From positions 13,019,070 to 13,083,069 of the forward strand of contig NC_064038.1 of the NCBI RefSeq assembly GCF_932526225.1: a DNA stretch of 64,000 bases, written 5' to 3'. Shown here piece after piece: positions 53,928-64,000 of this stretch; within the stretch, counting starts at the first letter, position 1; every line of letters starts with the position of its first letter. The notes under the pieces are model-generated. The model had not been told where the DNA came from, searched no databases, and saw only the letters and a list, made by a program, of their open reading frames with translations. Position numbers and translations under genes: made by a program. This DNA is from Nematostella vectensis. Its lineage: Eukaryota; Cnidaria; Anthozoa; Actiniaria; Edwardsiidae.

Positions 53928-54900
53928 TGTTGTTGATAAAAAAAAATACCTTAAAGTCAATGTCGCTCTTGTGCTTTCACCAAGTAGATATCAATCATCT
54001 ATCGACAGACAAAGTTAGTCAACCAAGTCACATCTTCGAGATACATCAGGGCGATATCAGACCAGTGAGTTATCGATAACAGGGCAGAACTTCTCGCCAA
54101 CCTAATGTTCATTTGTGATATTACTCCTTGCAGTCTGTGAAAGCTTTAAGACTTCAGCACTTTATCAAGTGGCCTGTCATGGAGGTAACAAAACTAAAGT
54201 AATTCGTAGCCAATGGAAACAAAATTTGTCCCATTACTCACTTGGTATTTCTAGAAGTGCTTATCATTATATCTCAGCATCTTTGACAGAAAAAAAAGAA
54301 GAAAAAACAGCTTGCGCTGGTTTCGTTGCTATAACAAAAAAGACAATTATATTATGTTGTTTTTTCAATTGAAAGTATAAAAGAGAATCAAATAGAAACA
54401 GAAAAAGAAAGGGATAAATAAAGTATTATGAACTAGTTCTTTGCAAACAGCAAATAGAAAAATATTTTGTTGATTAAAACAGTTAAATTCATATTATTTA
54501 TATTGAAATATGCCTTACAATATTTAATCTTTTCGACATATATGTTTCTTCAAGGTGATGACATTTGTAGCCCTCTAGATACTCTCAACGCGCAAACAGC
54601 TCAAAAACAATGGAGGAAAAGCTGATTATCAAGAAATAAATGAATGCATCTCCCCTATTATCAAGCTGAATCACCAACATTAACCTTAAGGGAATTCTCC
54701 CAACTTAGATTTGCAGCTGCGCGCCTTTATCCATGTGGTTATGCAACGTGGACATAGCACAATCATATCACCCATTCTACGCTAAATGTACACATTACGA
54801 TTAAAACCTGTCTTTTTGTTAAAGTGGACAGAATATTATCCTACAAGATCACATATTGATGTTTTTCAAGGTATGAAGCTAGACCTTTCAATGATTCAAT
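51385..54900. other. Intergenic region, no gene seen
   Basis: AT-rich sequence upstream of the large EGF gene. It contains a split (TA)n microsatellite at about 53832-53922 and poly-A/T runs. Short open frames here lack splice context or recognisable domains. Confidence 0.5.
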
Positions 54901-54914
54901 GTCCAAAATTTCTT

Positions 54915-55770
54915 TATAACCTCCGTTACCTTAATTAACATATATTATGTTGAACGCTGGGTAACGGAAGTTACTTTTTAAACAATCTGTTGCTTTGTCA
55001 CATCTGTTGCATGGTCACATTTTAGGCTATAAACATTCCATAAAGAAAAGCTGGTAACGTGGTAACGGAAGTTATGTTGAACGCTGGGTAACGGAAGTTA
55101 CTTTTTAAACAATCTGTTGCTTTGTCACATTTGTTGCATGGTCATATCTTTGAATTCACGCTTAGCAGAAATATCTATATATAATAGGGTATTGCGTACA
55201 TACCAATCAGTTGTAAAACCTACAAAGTTCACAATCCACTGAGAATTTTTGATCTTGGAAAAAATGCTGTAACGGAGGTTACGCTCTTATCTCTCCGCTC
55301 CAATTTGGCATTATTTAACATAGGTAACTTCTCGAAGTTACCAATTATCAAGAAAAAAATATTTTATTTGATAAAGAACGGACCACGGGCTTCAGTTTCG
55401 GCTTGCTAATATCATCTATCATCCAAACTTAACCGCCTGAAACCTCCGTTACCACGAGTTTAGGATCTTCAGCTTCTGGTCAAACAAATCAGATTTTCTT
55501 TATGGAATGTTTATAGCCTAAAATTATATTTCAAGCATTAGCTTGAGTTCTTTGGGCCTTTTTCGGTTGTTTTGAGGCTCAATTGCATTCAGCAAAGTGC
55601 TCTTTAAGTCAAATATAGTACTTCCATCGACGTCGAGTTTAGTGCACACAAATGCCACTCGCAATTACATTTCTAGATAATCGATTCGGAAGTGTTAGAA
55701 ATACATTTGATCGGTTTTTAGTAGAAGACACCTACATTTTGGCTTATTGTGATCGTAACGGAGGTAACGA
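54915..55770. repeat. Foldback region with repeated GTAACGGAGGTTAC motifs
   Basis: TTTAGGCTATAAACATTCCA with the following TAAAGAAAA (55021-55049) is found inverted at about 55494-55522. A segment from 54946 (TATGTTGAACGCTGGGTAAC) recurs at 55073, 127 bp on, almost unchanged over about 75 bp. The motif (C)GTAACGGA(G/A)GTTAC or its complement occurs about seven times between 54919 and 55770. Confidence 0.75.
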
Positions 55771-56982
55771 GAAGATGAAAAAACACAAAGGAGCGTGTCC
55801 ATCTCCTTAAGGAGATATTCGAGCTCTTTACTATAAGGATAAAGTTTTTAATACTCTGTCTAAAATCTAGTTATGCCGCACATCAATGTATATACCCAGC
55901 GTAAACTTAATTTTTTTTCATTGACGATATGGTTGGTTTTTCTCAACTCCATGTGCAAGCTATGTATTAGACGCAAAACTCTACAAAAGAGAAACCTTAA
56001 CAAAGTTTCAGCACACTGCAAATTAATCACAAAAAGTCGAAGTATCCGAATCACTTCCTTCCTATTCAATCGAGACGATTTTGTTTATACAAGTTTCATT
56101 ACGTTAGTACCAGTTTGTCAGTTTGTTCATTGTCATTTATTTTGCTTTAATTGACCTCACGAAGCTAGGATAGTCAGTTATAAGCTAAAAACTCACAATA
56201 GTTATGAACATAATATTGTTCAAATAAGGAATTCAATGTTAAGTGTAATGGAACACAATAAGAACAGTGATACTCACAAGATTAAGCGAAAAGTGCGTTC
56301 TTAACCTTTAGAGGCGAGAGCTGCCGTACTTTCCAACTATGTTTTCACCGAGGGCTGCCCTTTTCATTCACACTAAAGATCCATCTTCGTCTATGCCAAT
56401 GGCTGCTTTTCTGTCAAACCTGAAAAACTAGTCTTTGTAACCCGGGCTAAAATCCCAAACCGTCCAAAATGACATCGAATCCGTTTCCCTTTGTTTCAAA
56501 AGTTAGAAGGTGTAGCATTCAAGAAACTGTGTCTTTGCCTCTAGTACATAAATATCGAAATATAGATATCGAAAAAAAAAATGTTTTGAGAAGATAAGAT
56601 CACGCGGTTCCCTCGTCAGTAAAATGTAGATTACACAGTAGGCATAGTGGTTGACCCCGATTACTAAGTAGTCCCGACAAATTTATGACAACATGTGACA
56701 AAAGACTTTTTGCAGAAGAGGCCCTCTCTTGGATATGCACTTCGCTTCACAACACGCGCGTGATTTCGCAACCCATAACATAGCCCCTTTGAGAGTGGCA
56801 GAGTATATAGCTTTTAACGGGAACAGCTAACTCTACCCAGGATGCATTGCTATGGCAGCCATTTTTGACGCCACTGAACCTAAGGCATTTGGTCAAATTA
56901 TTAAATAGTTATGCATGTTTTATAGAAGAAAGTCTTAATGTCGCGACAATGTCTCCAAATATAAATTAGTTAGGTTAATTAC

Positions 56983-57282
56983 TGTCGAATCCGCTGTATC
57001 GCGACGCCGCATTTTCAAAACATCGATTTGTTTTTGTCTTTTGGGATTTTCTGTTCCGCCAGTCAATTTATTCTAAGCCAATCAGATTCTTGCCATCTCT
57101 CGCCTAGTGCAGTTGCCTGGCTTTCTGTCGCGACACTGTCTGGTTTTTGTCCAGAGGATAGCCAGGGAAGTGCAGCATAAAGCGAGACTTTTATTGGCTC
57201 AGAATGGTTTTACTGACGGAACAGAAAACAAAAACAAATCGTGTTTTGAAAACGCGGGTCGCGATACAACGGATTCGACAAT
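56983..57282. mobile_element. MITE family C, full-length copy
   Basis: Starts TGTCGAATCCGCTGTATCGC and ends in the inverse GCGATACAACGGATTCGACA. Inner arms also pair (GATTTGTTTTTGTC with its complement near 57230). 300 bp. An open frame at 57107-57394 runs across it and is not a gene. Confidence 0.82.
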
Positions 57283-58876
57283 AAGAAAAAACGAAAATTT
57301 AATGCAGTTGAAAAAAAAAAGTTTGGTCCCTTTCATGCACAAAGGAAGATGCTTTTCCTTAACCGAGTGGAATAAAAAGCTTATTTGTCACTGAAACGCT
57401 ATAATTATGTTTTGTTTTTCCTTGGATACTACATTTTGACTATTGCATTTTGTTGCACACGAGAACCAATGTGCTACATTGTCCATTTAAAGTCATTATT
57501 CGAATGATTAACTGCCTTGGCTTTTCTGTTAAACTCTGGTTCACTCAGGCGCCCGGTAAATTGAGGATGACGTGCATTGCTTCAGTAATTTGGAGAAACA
57601 CAATTTACAACAAAAAGAGACTAATCAACCAAGGTAGAACACCCGTGTTTTCCCTGCAAGTGCTTTCTGTATCCTTAAGATAATTAAAAATAAAAAGAAA
57701 GACCGACACATACCATAATTAATTGAAAACCTAAGTGTACGTTTTCCCGTGGACGGTCACATTTACCATATGATTTCATGAGCATCAAATCTTATTGCCT
57801 TCAAGGGGTGCTTTGTGCATCGTAAATCAACTGAAAAAAGAAAAATACGTTTGGACCAAAATAATACATACTTTTATCGCGTCATTTCATTAGAAGTAAA
57901 TCTTTTGCTGTACACTATTTTCCGCAATTATCAAACAACTTTCTGTTTGTCTCATTTTCTTAGATTAATTTTGTTGACGGAACTAAGTTTAAGTTGTATG
58001 TTATGGTACAGATGTGCTTGGACCCCAAAGAGATTATTTCGTATAAACGAAAATATTGCTCAAACGGAAACTATAGATCACTTTTACTGGTTTTCTTTCC
58101 TCGAACACGAGTTTTGGAAAGCATTATCTAAGAAAAAATACGCCAAGACAGCCTATCAAATGCCGTCCGCAGCAGTTAAGTATTTACGTTATTACAGATA
58201 AAAGTAAGTATTACTTTGCCCTTTTTAAGGTTTTAAATGGAAGGATTCAAGAAAGCCAGATGGTTTATACTCGCGGACCCAGAGCTTTCCTTACTCGGGC
58301 TGCGAAAGTCAGGTCATTTAGGGGCGCATTCGACGAGCGCTGGGACTCCGAGAATACCAGAATATGTTCTGTAATAAATTTGACCAAATCGACTGTGGGC
58401 TGAGTGTAAAGTCGCGATCGCATCTTCTTTACCACGCATTTTGAGCGCTTTAAAAAAAATGCTTACCGGCGTGGCAAGAATAATCGCATCGAAGACTGAT
58501 TGTCAACAACAGGCATCGAACATAATATGACTAGCTTCAGAAGTTTGCAAAAACCATACCAGATTCTGTTTATTTTTTTTCACTTATATACTGGCATGTA
58601 CGCCTGTAAACATCAATTCGTCAATACCACTTACCAAAGCCTACCTTTAAGAGTACAAAATCCCCTCTAAGTTTCTCAAACACACTTCCAAAATTCCTCG
58701 GTTATCGGGAGAGGATATATTTTTTTAATTTTAAAATAACAATCGCAACGTGATAGTCTATCATCGCAACAACCATAATCATGTGCGTAGAAATAGAAGA
58801 GGGGTTCAATAAAGACTTTGGTCTTTTTTAATTGAAAAGTAGGGAGGGTATCAATTTTCTTATCCACAGTGTCAAC

Positions 58877-58968
58877 TTCCCTGCTATTAGAGGTCTCTTT
58901 TATTTACATTTCGCTGGGCTGGCGTTCGCAGCAAAATTAAAAGAAAAGAGGCCTCTGCTAGCAGGGAA
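58877..58968. mobile_element. Hairpin element, family A copy 2
   Basis: The right arm GAAAAGAGGCCTCTGCTAGC is identical to the core of 11399-11503. The left arm (TTCCCTGCTATTAGAGGTCT) is its diverged complement, and the loop contains the shared TTTCGCTGGGCT. Confidence 0.8.
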
Positions 58969-59084
58969 TGTGTCAATAGGGGAGCGTTTTCTTTTTTCCC
59001 GGTTTTAGGTCTCACGCTCACACAAATAAGCCACGCCATACCACAACATAGAATATCGAGTCACAGCCACCTAACCACATCACA

Positions 59085-59212
59085 AATATATATATATATA
59101 TATATATTAAACACCATAACACAAGACACCTATAAACACCACAACACACCTATGAACACCACAACACACATATAAACACCACAACACACCTATGAACACC
59201 ACAACACACCAC
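59085..59212. repeat. (TA)n followed by 21-bp ACACCACAACACACCTATGA repeat
   Basis: A short TA array (59087-59108) then about five imperfect 21-bp units with core AACACCACAACACACC. Confidence 0.85.
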
Positions 59213-59589
59213 TAATTTCCAAATTTCTTAAATTAAATATAATAAAACTTTGGTTTTCGATGTTTACATATTATTTCTAAATTTTTTCACATAAATTGCC
59301 TACCCATATGTGACAAGAAAATAAATACAAAGGGTATGGCTGACAATGTTGTTGTCTTTGATAATGTTATGGAGATGGTTCAATGTTTATAAAAATAATA
59401 ATGTGCCATTATTGTTGCTGTCGCTGCCACTGTAATTTCGATGTTTCTTTCATCTATCTTGGATATCTTACAATTCTTTTGGTCAGTTGCTCGATAATTC
59501 AAAAATTGTTAAGCTGCATTACTGGGTCAAGTTTTGCATATTGACTTTACATCTTTGACTTTGATCTCAAAAGTGCAGCAAAGTTCACA

Positions 59590-61698
59590 TCAACTTTCTT
59601 CCTTCCATTCCTTGCCAAATGGTAAAGTCCTCATGTTGACCTCTTTCTCGGTTATTTGTGACATCTCGCGGGATAACAAGCAATGCAAGGACTCATTTGT
59701 GTGGTGGTACACCCAGATTCCATCCACGAAATCATACCTTTTTGGACCACTGACAGAAAAGAAAATATAAAATGAATGAAAAATAAACTGGCAGATCCAG
59801 ATTCTGAAGAAGATTGACACAAAATAAACATAAGAGGTGGGAAATACAAATGAATGCACCAGAAATCTTTCGAAATGGGGCGGGGGGATACCAACCCAAT
59901 CCATACTCCATTGATCATTCCTTGGAATATAAAGTAAAATTTGAATGAGTCAAATGACCTTTGTGAACAAAGTTTATGGGATTTACTATGATATAATAAA
60001 TTGTAGTTGAACAGCATGGATGGGTTGGATGGGTTAGATATTAGACCTACCTGTTAGGAGATGACAGCCAGATCTGTCTGTTAGGAGTCTGTTTATTTAT
60101 CACATAGGTACCAATTTCGCCTGAAAATTATGGCATTCATTTGACAAATTACAATTTACATTATAATTCATCCTACAAATTAGGGGTGAACAATTTACCC
60201 CCCACCCCACCCCTGTCATGTTAATATCCACGTAGCCCTCCTTCTGGGAATCCAGAAGTTACAACGGGGTGGGGGGGGGGGGGGGGCAAACAAGGGTTTC
60301 AAGATGAGAGGGTGGGCAGATTCATTGTTCTTCCATGGGTTTCTTCACACTGATGATAAAAGATTTTCTATTAAACTTACCACCAAATTTAACAGTAAGA
60401 ACACCATCCTATAAAAAGGAAAGTGGTCAGAAAATTACTTAGCTAACTTCTTGTAAATACTAGCACTCAGAAAGCCTGAGTGAAGATCATAGTCAATAAG
60501 AATGCATAAACACAGTGCAAGCCTCTGTTTCAGGCAAATGGTTCAGTATCATTCTTAAGTTTTTAAATTCATTTATTCCAGGGGATTCTGTTGGTATGCA
60601 CATGGAGTTTGTCCCTAACCAAAGCTTGAAGTGTTATTTATACAACCTGAATGCTGTCCATCTTAAGTGGGCACAGCAGAATTAGAAACTGGACTATTTC
60701 TGAGAAGAGCAAAAATAATACTACTGCATGAAATATAAACAGTGATTATATTATGTAGATGCAATAAATTTTTAGCATTCTTTGGATGTGATGACTTCCA
60801 AAGGTGACTTGGTGATTGTATACTTACTCGAAACTGTACATCATATTCATCTGGCCTTGGCAATTGGTATTTGTCACAGAAATCATCAAAGAATTCAGAC
60901 AAACCATCTAGAGTGTCATCTGTTACTTTATGGAATGCTATTTCACTCTGAAAACTTGCAAAGAAAATAGTGTCAGACTTTGAATCTGGGTACATAAGCC
61001 TACAAAGCAACAAGTCGACAAGTAGAATTTTTAGTTATTATGCATGTAGAGTAGTATTCAGAACTTATTATTTTTTTTTGTGTGTGTGTGTGATGCTCGA
61101 GTGGGTGTGTGTGTGCGTTGGTGTGTGCGTGGGTGTGTGTGCTTTTGTGTTTAAGTTTGCTAAAATTGTAAAGTCCTATCATGTTTTACATACTTTGCTG
61201 ACCAAGCCTAATAAGCCTCTGGCTTCGGCTTTTTCCTTATTGTATATATATACATTTAAAATATTCAATAAAAGATTGATTGATTGATTGATTGATTGAT
61301 TCCACTATTCAAATGCAGAATCAGGAGGTAACTGAAATTTAGAAAGTATGAGAGTGTGTTTAAATTATGACTACTTATAAACAAATGATGTGTCCTGCAA
61401 AATACAATAGATGTTGTACATTTGTACCGTACATTAACATTACCTTGTTATGCCATGCTTGAAAAACAACTGACCCAAAAATCTGGGAGTGTATATCTAA
61501 ACAGGAAACATAAGAAAGGATCGAATTGAATTGTCATGAGACGCTTTTTTCTTTAGTAAATTAGTCATGGCAACTTACACGATTGCTCTTTAAATGATCA
61601 CTGCTGCCTATGCACTTCAAAGAATAATGCCGTAAAATACCAAGAGCACCCCGAAAAAGAGCTCTATTTCGGAAGAATATCCGAACACAGACTGACAT
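59590..61698 (-). CDS. FXN: Frataxin, mitochondrial iron-sulfur cluster assembly factor
   Basis: Complete 200-aa model: exons 61698-61579, 61496-61444, 60999-60828, 60408-60381, 60120-60051 and 59749-59590, 603 bp with stop, all GT-AG and in frame. Residues 1-40 are basic, hydroxylated and nearly free of acidic residues (MSVCVRIFFRNRALFRG), as in a mitochondrial presequence. The acidic helix FHKVTDDTLDGLSEFFDDF forms the iron-binding ridge. YDVQFR, DGVLTVKFGGEIGTYVINKQ, NRQIWLSSP and GPKRYDF are the conserved beta-sheet, with Phe where the human motif has Trp after PKRYD. GIWVYHHTNESLHCLLSREM is the last helix. Frataxin stimulates sulfur transfer in the NFS1-ISCU complex in the matrix. Head-to-head with ANAPC11. 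Confidence 0.95.
61067..61301. repeat. (TG)n and (GATT)n microsatellites in FXN introns
   Basis: GT-rich imperfect repeats at about 61075-61141, and seven GATT units at 61273-61301. Confidence 0.85.
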
Positions 61699-61823
61699 TT
61701 TTATGTAACAAACTCACTATGAGCCAAAACCGTCAGGCCTTCCATCCATAGGCAGAGAAGGGACTGGGAACTAGAATATTCGGCGCCATTTTCAATGATC
61801 CAGTTTATGTCGGAGACTGCGGA
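61699..61823. promoter_or_regulatory. Bidirectional promoter FXN / ANAPC11
   Basis: 125 bp between divergent ATGs must hold both promoters and 5' leaders. CGGCGCCATTTTC at about 61780-61792 reads GAAAATGGCGCCG on the other strand, a YY1-like core (AAnATGGCG). No TATA box. Confidence 0.6.
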
Positions 61824-63772
61824 ATGAAGGTGAAAATAAAACGTAAGTTTGCTTTAAATTCACTTTATGCCTTTTTGGTTAGATTAAATTATACATTAAT
61901 GTTTGATTGTCATTTAAATTGACAGATTTACCGTCCTTGATTTTAACAAAGAAGTATTACTTTTTTGAATGTCTTATGTCACGTCAGTGAGTTTATTTCT
62001 AACGATCGTTGTTTGTCTCTTTTTCATGCACATTTGCCGGCTTTTTGTGGTTTTAGGGTAAGTTATGGCTCATTTGACTTAGCGAATCCATAGATAAAAC
62101 AAGTTTTAGAGCTGTTTTCTATAACTATTTTTGGGTACCCTGTGGTTTAATATATTTTTTAATTTTTTCTTTAATGAAAATCTCCTCAGGACAGGAGCAG
62201 AAAATGGCAAAATTAAAATTGAAGGTTGTGTTAGCTTGTATTGTGTTTATATTTTGTCTAGAGTTTCCTTGCATAGTATAAAACAAAATAAGCTCTAGTT
62301 GGTAGAGATGATATTGTTATAAGACAAATCACTGCTTGTAAGTATAGTTAAGGTATTGGAACCTATTCTCGACCACTTTATTTTTTGAATGTATTCCCGA
62401 AAAATCAAAGTAAATATGAACCCTTTGCCGAACCTATTCTCATCCAGTTGAACCTATTCTTGACCGCTCTGAACTTATTCTGGTTCGTTTGGGAAAACAG
62501 CAAGGAAAAATTGTTGAATTTTTAGCTAAGATACCACAGACAATTATCTCTGATAAATGTAGTTTGCAAAAGAAACTGACATTACGCGTGCGTGTCACGC
62601 TGAGGCTGAAACAAAGGCCAGAAAGCACCCTGGGACACCAACAACAGAATGGGAGATTGGCCGAGCGATTTTCATCACAATCGGTAAATGCTGAATATTT
62701 TTACAGAATTTTTTCGTCCTTACATAGTACAGTCAAACATAATTTTTGTACCTTATTTTATGATGCGTAATATAAAAATTCTCTAAGCTAAGCAAAATAA
62801 TAAACATTTGTAAAAGGCTTTAGATGTTTCACGCTGTTGTTTTTGACTCCATGGGTCGTTTTTGGCTTGTTCTTTGTAGTTTACGAAATATTTGACATTA
62901 TATCCCAATGAAGAATTTTCACGCGCGCTCATTGGTCAATACGGGTCACATGCACAATTTCTCAGGACAAATATTAGTCGATAACGAGTCACTGGGATAT
63001 AAAATAAATAAACCCCTTCTTTGGCTCACTGTGATATCGGCAGATAATGCCCGCGGATGAGAAATGGTCCTCAAAATTTCACTGTTTATTTTTCGTACCA
63101 TTTCTCATCCTTGAACATTATCCCCCGATATCCCAGCTGCCAGAAGGGGTTTATTTAATAATTAATTTAGTGTGGTCGAGAATAGGTCCCAGGCGAGAAT
63201 AAGTGACAATTCCTTACCCCCAAGATTAAAAAGTAAATAAACTAATTAAACGAGTTATTCATATTTTCCTACTTTCCTTAAAATATGATGATTCCCTTGC
63301 CTTTTTTGGATGGTAGCACTGCCATTTGCGGTTTGTGCTGACAATGTATTTTGAAATAGGTGTATGTGGCGAATGCACTTTTGACATTAGTTTTATTTGC
63401 ATCATCTAGCTCTATGGTTACAACAGTATAACAAAAAAACTTTATAAATATTTTTACAATTTCTTATGCCATGGTCGTTTTTTTCTTTTCCTTACATATT
63501 ATTATGGAGGTAAAGATCCAGCATTAGATGAATATGTTACAAAAAAAATTATTCCAAAGAATAAGTAGAAAACTTTGGAATTTTTTTAAAAACAACTGAA
63601 AAAGAACTGTTGTGAGTATTTCATAAGCTGATAATAGGATTTCATTCTGGAAGGTGGGTTGGTGTGGCAACATGGAAATGGATGGCAAACGACGATAACT
63701 GTGGTATCTGCCGCATGCCATTTGATGGTTGCTGTCCAGATTGCAAGGTCCCTGGCGATGACTGCCCTCTAG
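61824..63772 (+). CDS. ANAPC11: Anaphase-promoting complex RING subunit 11 (5' part, incomplete at right edge)
   Basis: Catalytic RING-H2 subunit of the APC/C ubiquitin ligase that recruits the E2 enzyme to mark mitotic regulators for destruction. Exon 1 (61824-61842) encodes MKVKIK plus one base, the invariant start of the family. Exon 2 (63638-63772) encodes [20 protein letters not shown] and [16 protein letters not shown], carrying the first zinc-binding cysteines. It ends in phase 1 at the conserved intron before V-W-G. The rest of the RING lies beyond the window or in unseen exons. Oddity: with the only in-frame acceptor I can find (63637/63638), a short insert RFHSGRW precedes VGVATW where relatives have two or three residues. 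A different acceptor or isoform is possible. Confidence 0.88.
62349..63222. mobile_element. Inverted-repeat element in ANAPC11 intron with nested foldback
   Basis: Left end TAAGGTATTGGAACCTATTC followed by TCGACCAC; right end (63172-63222) is its inverse (GTGGTCGAGAATAGGTCCCA ... CAATTCCTTA). Inside, 63003-63162 folds on itself: AAATAAACCCCTTCT pairs with AGAAGGGGTTTATT, and GATATCGG with CCGATATC. Confidence 0.72.
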
Positions 63773-63796
63773 GTAGGTACAATGCTGAACAGATTT

Positions 63797-63906
63797 TATT
63801 TATTTATTTATTTTTTTATTTAGTTGTTTGTTTGTTTGTTTGTTTGTTTGCTTGCATGCATGCATGCATGCATGTCTGTCTGTCTGTCTGCATGCGCGTG
63901 TGTGTG
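63797..63906. repeat. Compound simple repeat
   Basis: TTTA, TTTG, GCAT, GTCT and GTGT tetranucleotide runs in series, just after ANAPC11 exon 2. Confidence 0.9.
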
Positions 63907-64000
63907 TAACGATCCATATTATTCATATCATATCCATATTTTTGGCTATTTTCTTTACATTGTACTCTCTTCAACGGTGTGCTTCATTTTCAACTGCCCA

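Larger units (their letters stand above)
57283..59589. other. Intergenic region, no gene seen
   Basis: AT-rich. An open frame of 128 codons (57815-58201) has no recognisable domain and no clear context. Holds the hairpin element at 58877-58968 and the repeats at 59085-59212. Confidence 0.5.

Noticed and set aside
57107-57394. 95-codon plus-strand frame
   Set aside because: Starts inside the family C MITE and has no domain or intron context.
57815-58201. 128-codon plus-strand frame
   Set aside because: Longest frame in the gene-poor region, but no recognisable domain, no clear promoter or splice support, and AT-rich composition like its surroundings. Left unannotated.

Overview
The window looks like a piece of a nuclear animal genome, most likely an anthozoan cnidarian (sea anemone or coral). 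This is inferred from gene content, short phase-1 exons, AT-rich introns with GT-AG junctions, and many short inverted-repeat transposons plus a DIRS-type retrotransposon. The species cannot be proved from the sequence alone. No bacterial operons, CRISPR arrays or rRNA genes are visible.

Layout. (1) 217-12472, minus strand: 5' part of the axonemal outer-arm dynein intermediate chain gene DNAI1; its WD40 part lies beyond the left edge. (2) 12473-12630: a 158-bp bidirectional promoter with a perfect RFX X-box. On its other side is an intronless 144-aa gene of unknown function (12631-13065, plus). (3) 16682-20591, plus: a complete 407-aa secreted protein (signal peptide, PAN/apple, two EGF, one pentraxin-like domain). 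(4) 24644-25837, plus: an intronless 397-aa FERM-domain protein. (5) 27218-50877, minus: a 1,491-aa paralogue of gene 3 with PAN/apple, 19 EGF repeats (18 of calcium-binding type) and three pentraxin-like domains. Its EGF exons sit in recent 3.6-kb segmental duplications. One copy carries an EGF exon cut by a transposon, which itself holds a decayed DIRS element. (6) 50878-59589: a gene-poor, repeat-rich stretch. (7) 59590-61698, minus: complete mitochondrial frataxin (FXN). (8) 61824 to beyond 63772, plus: start of the anaphase-promoting-complex RING subunit ANAPC11, head-to-head with FXN across 125 bp.

How they fit together. DNAI1 and the unknown gene probably share ciliary (RFX) control. 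The two PAN-EGF-pentraxin genes are tail-to-tail paralogues, and the large one appears to have grown by tandem exon duplication. FXN and ANAPC11 are housekeeping genes on a compact divergent promoter. Much of the rest is non-autonomous DNA transposons, minisatellites and microsatellites. All exon boundaries come from reading splice sites and reading-frame continuity by eye; no transcript evidence was available.
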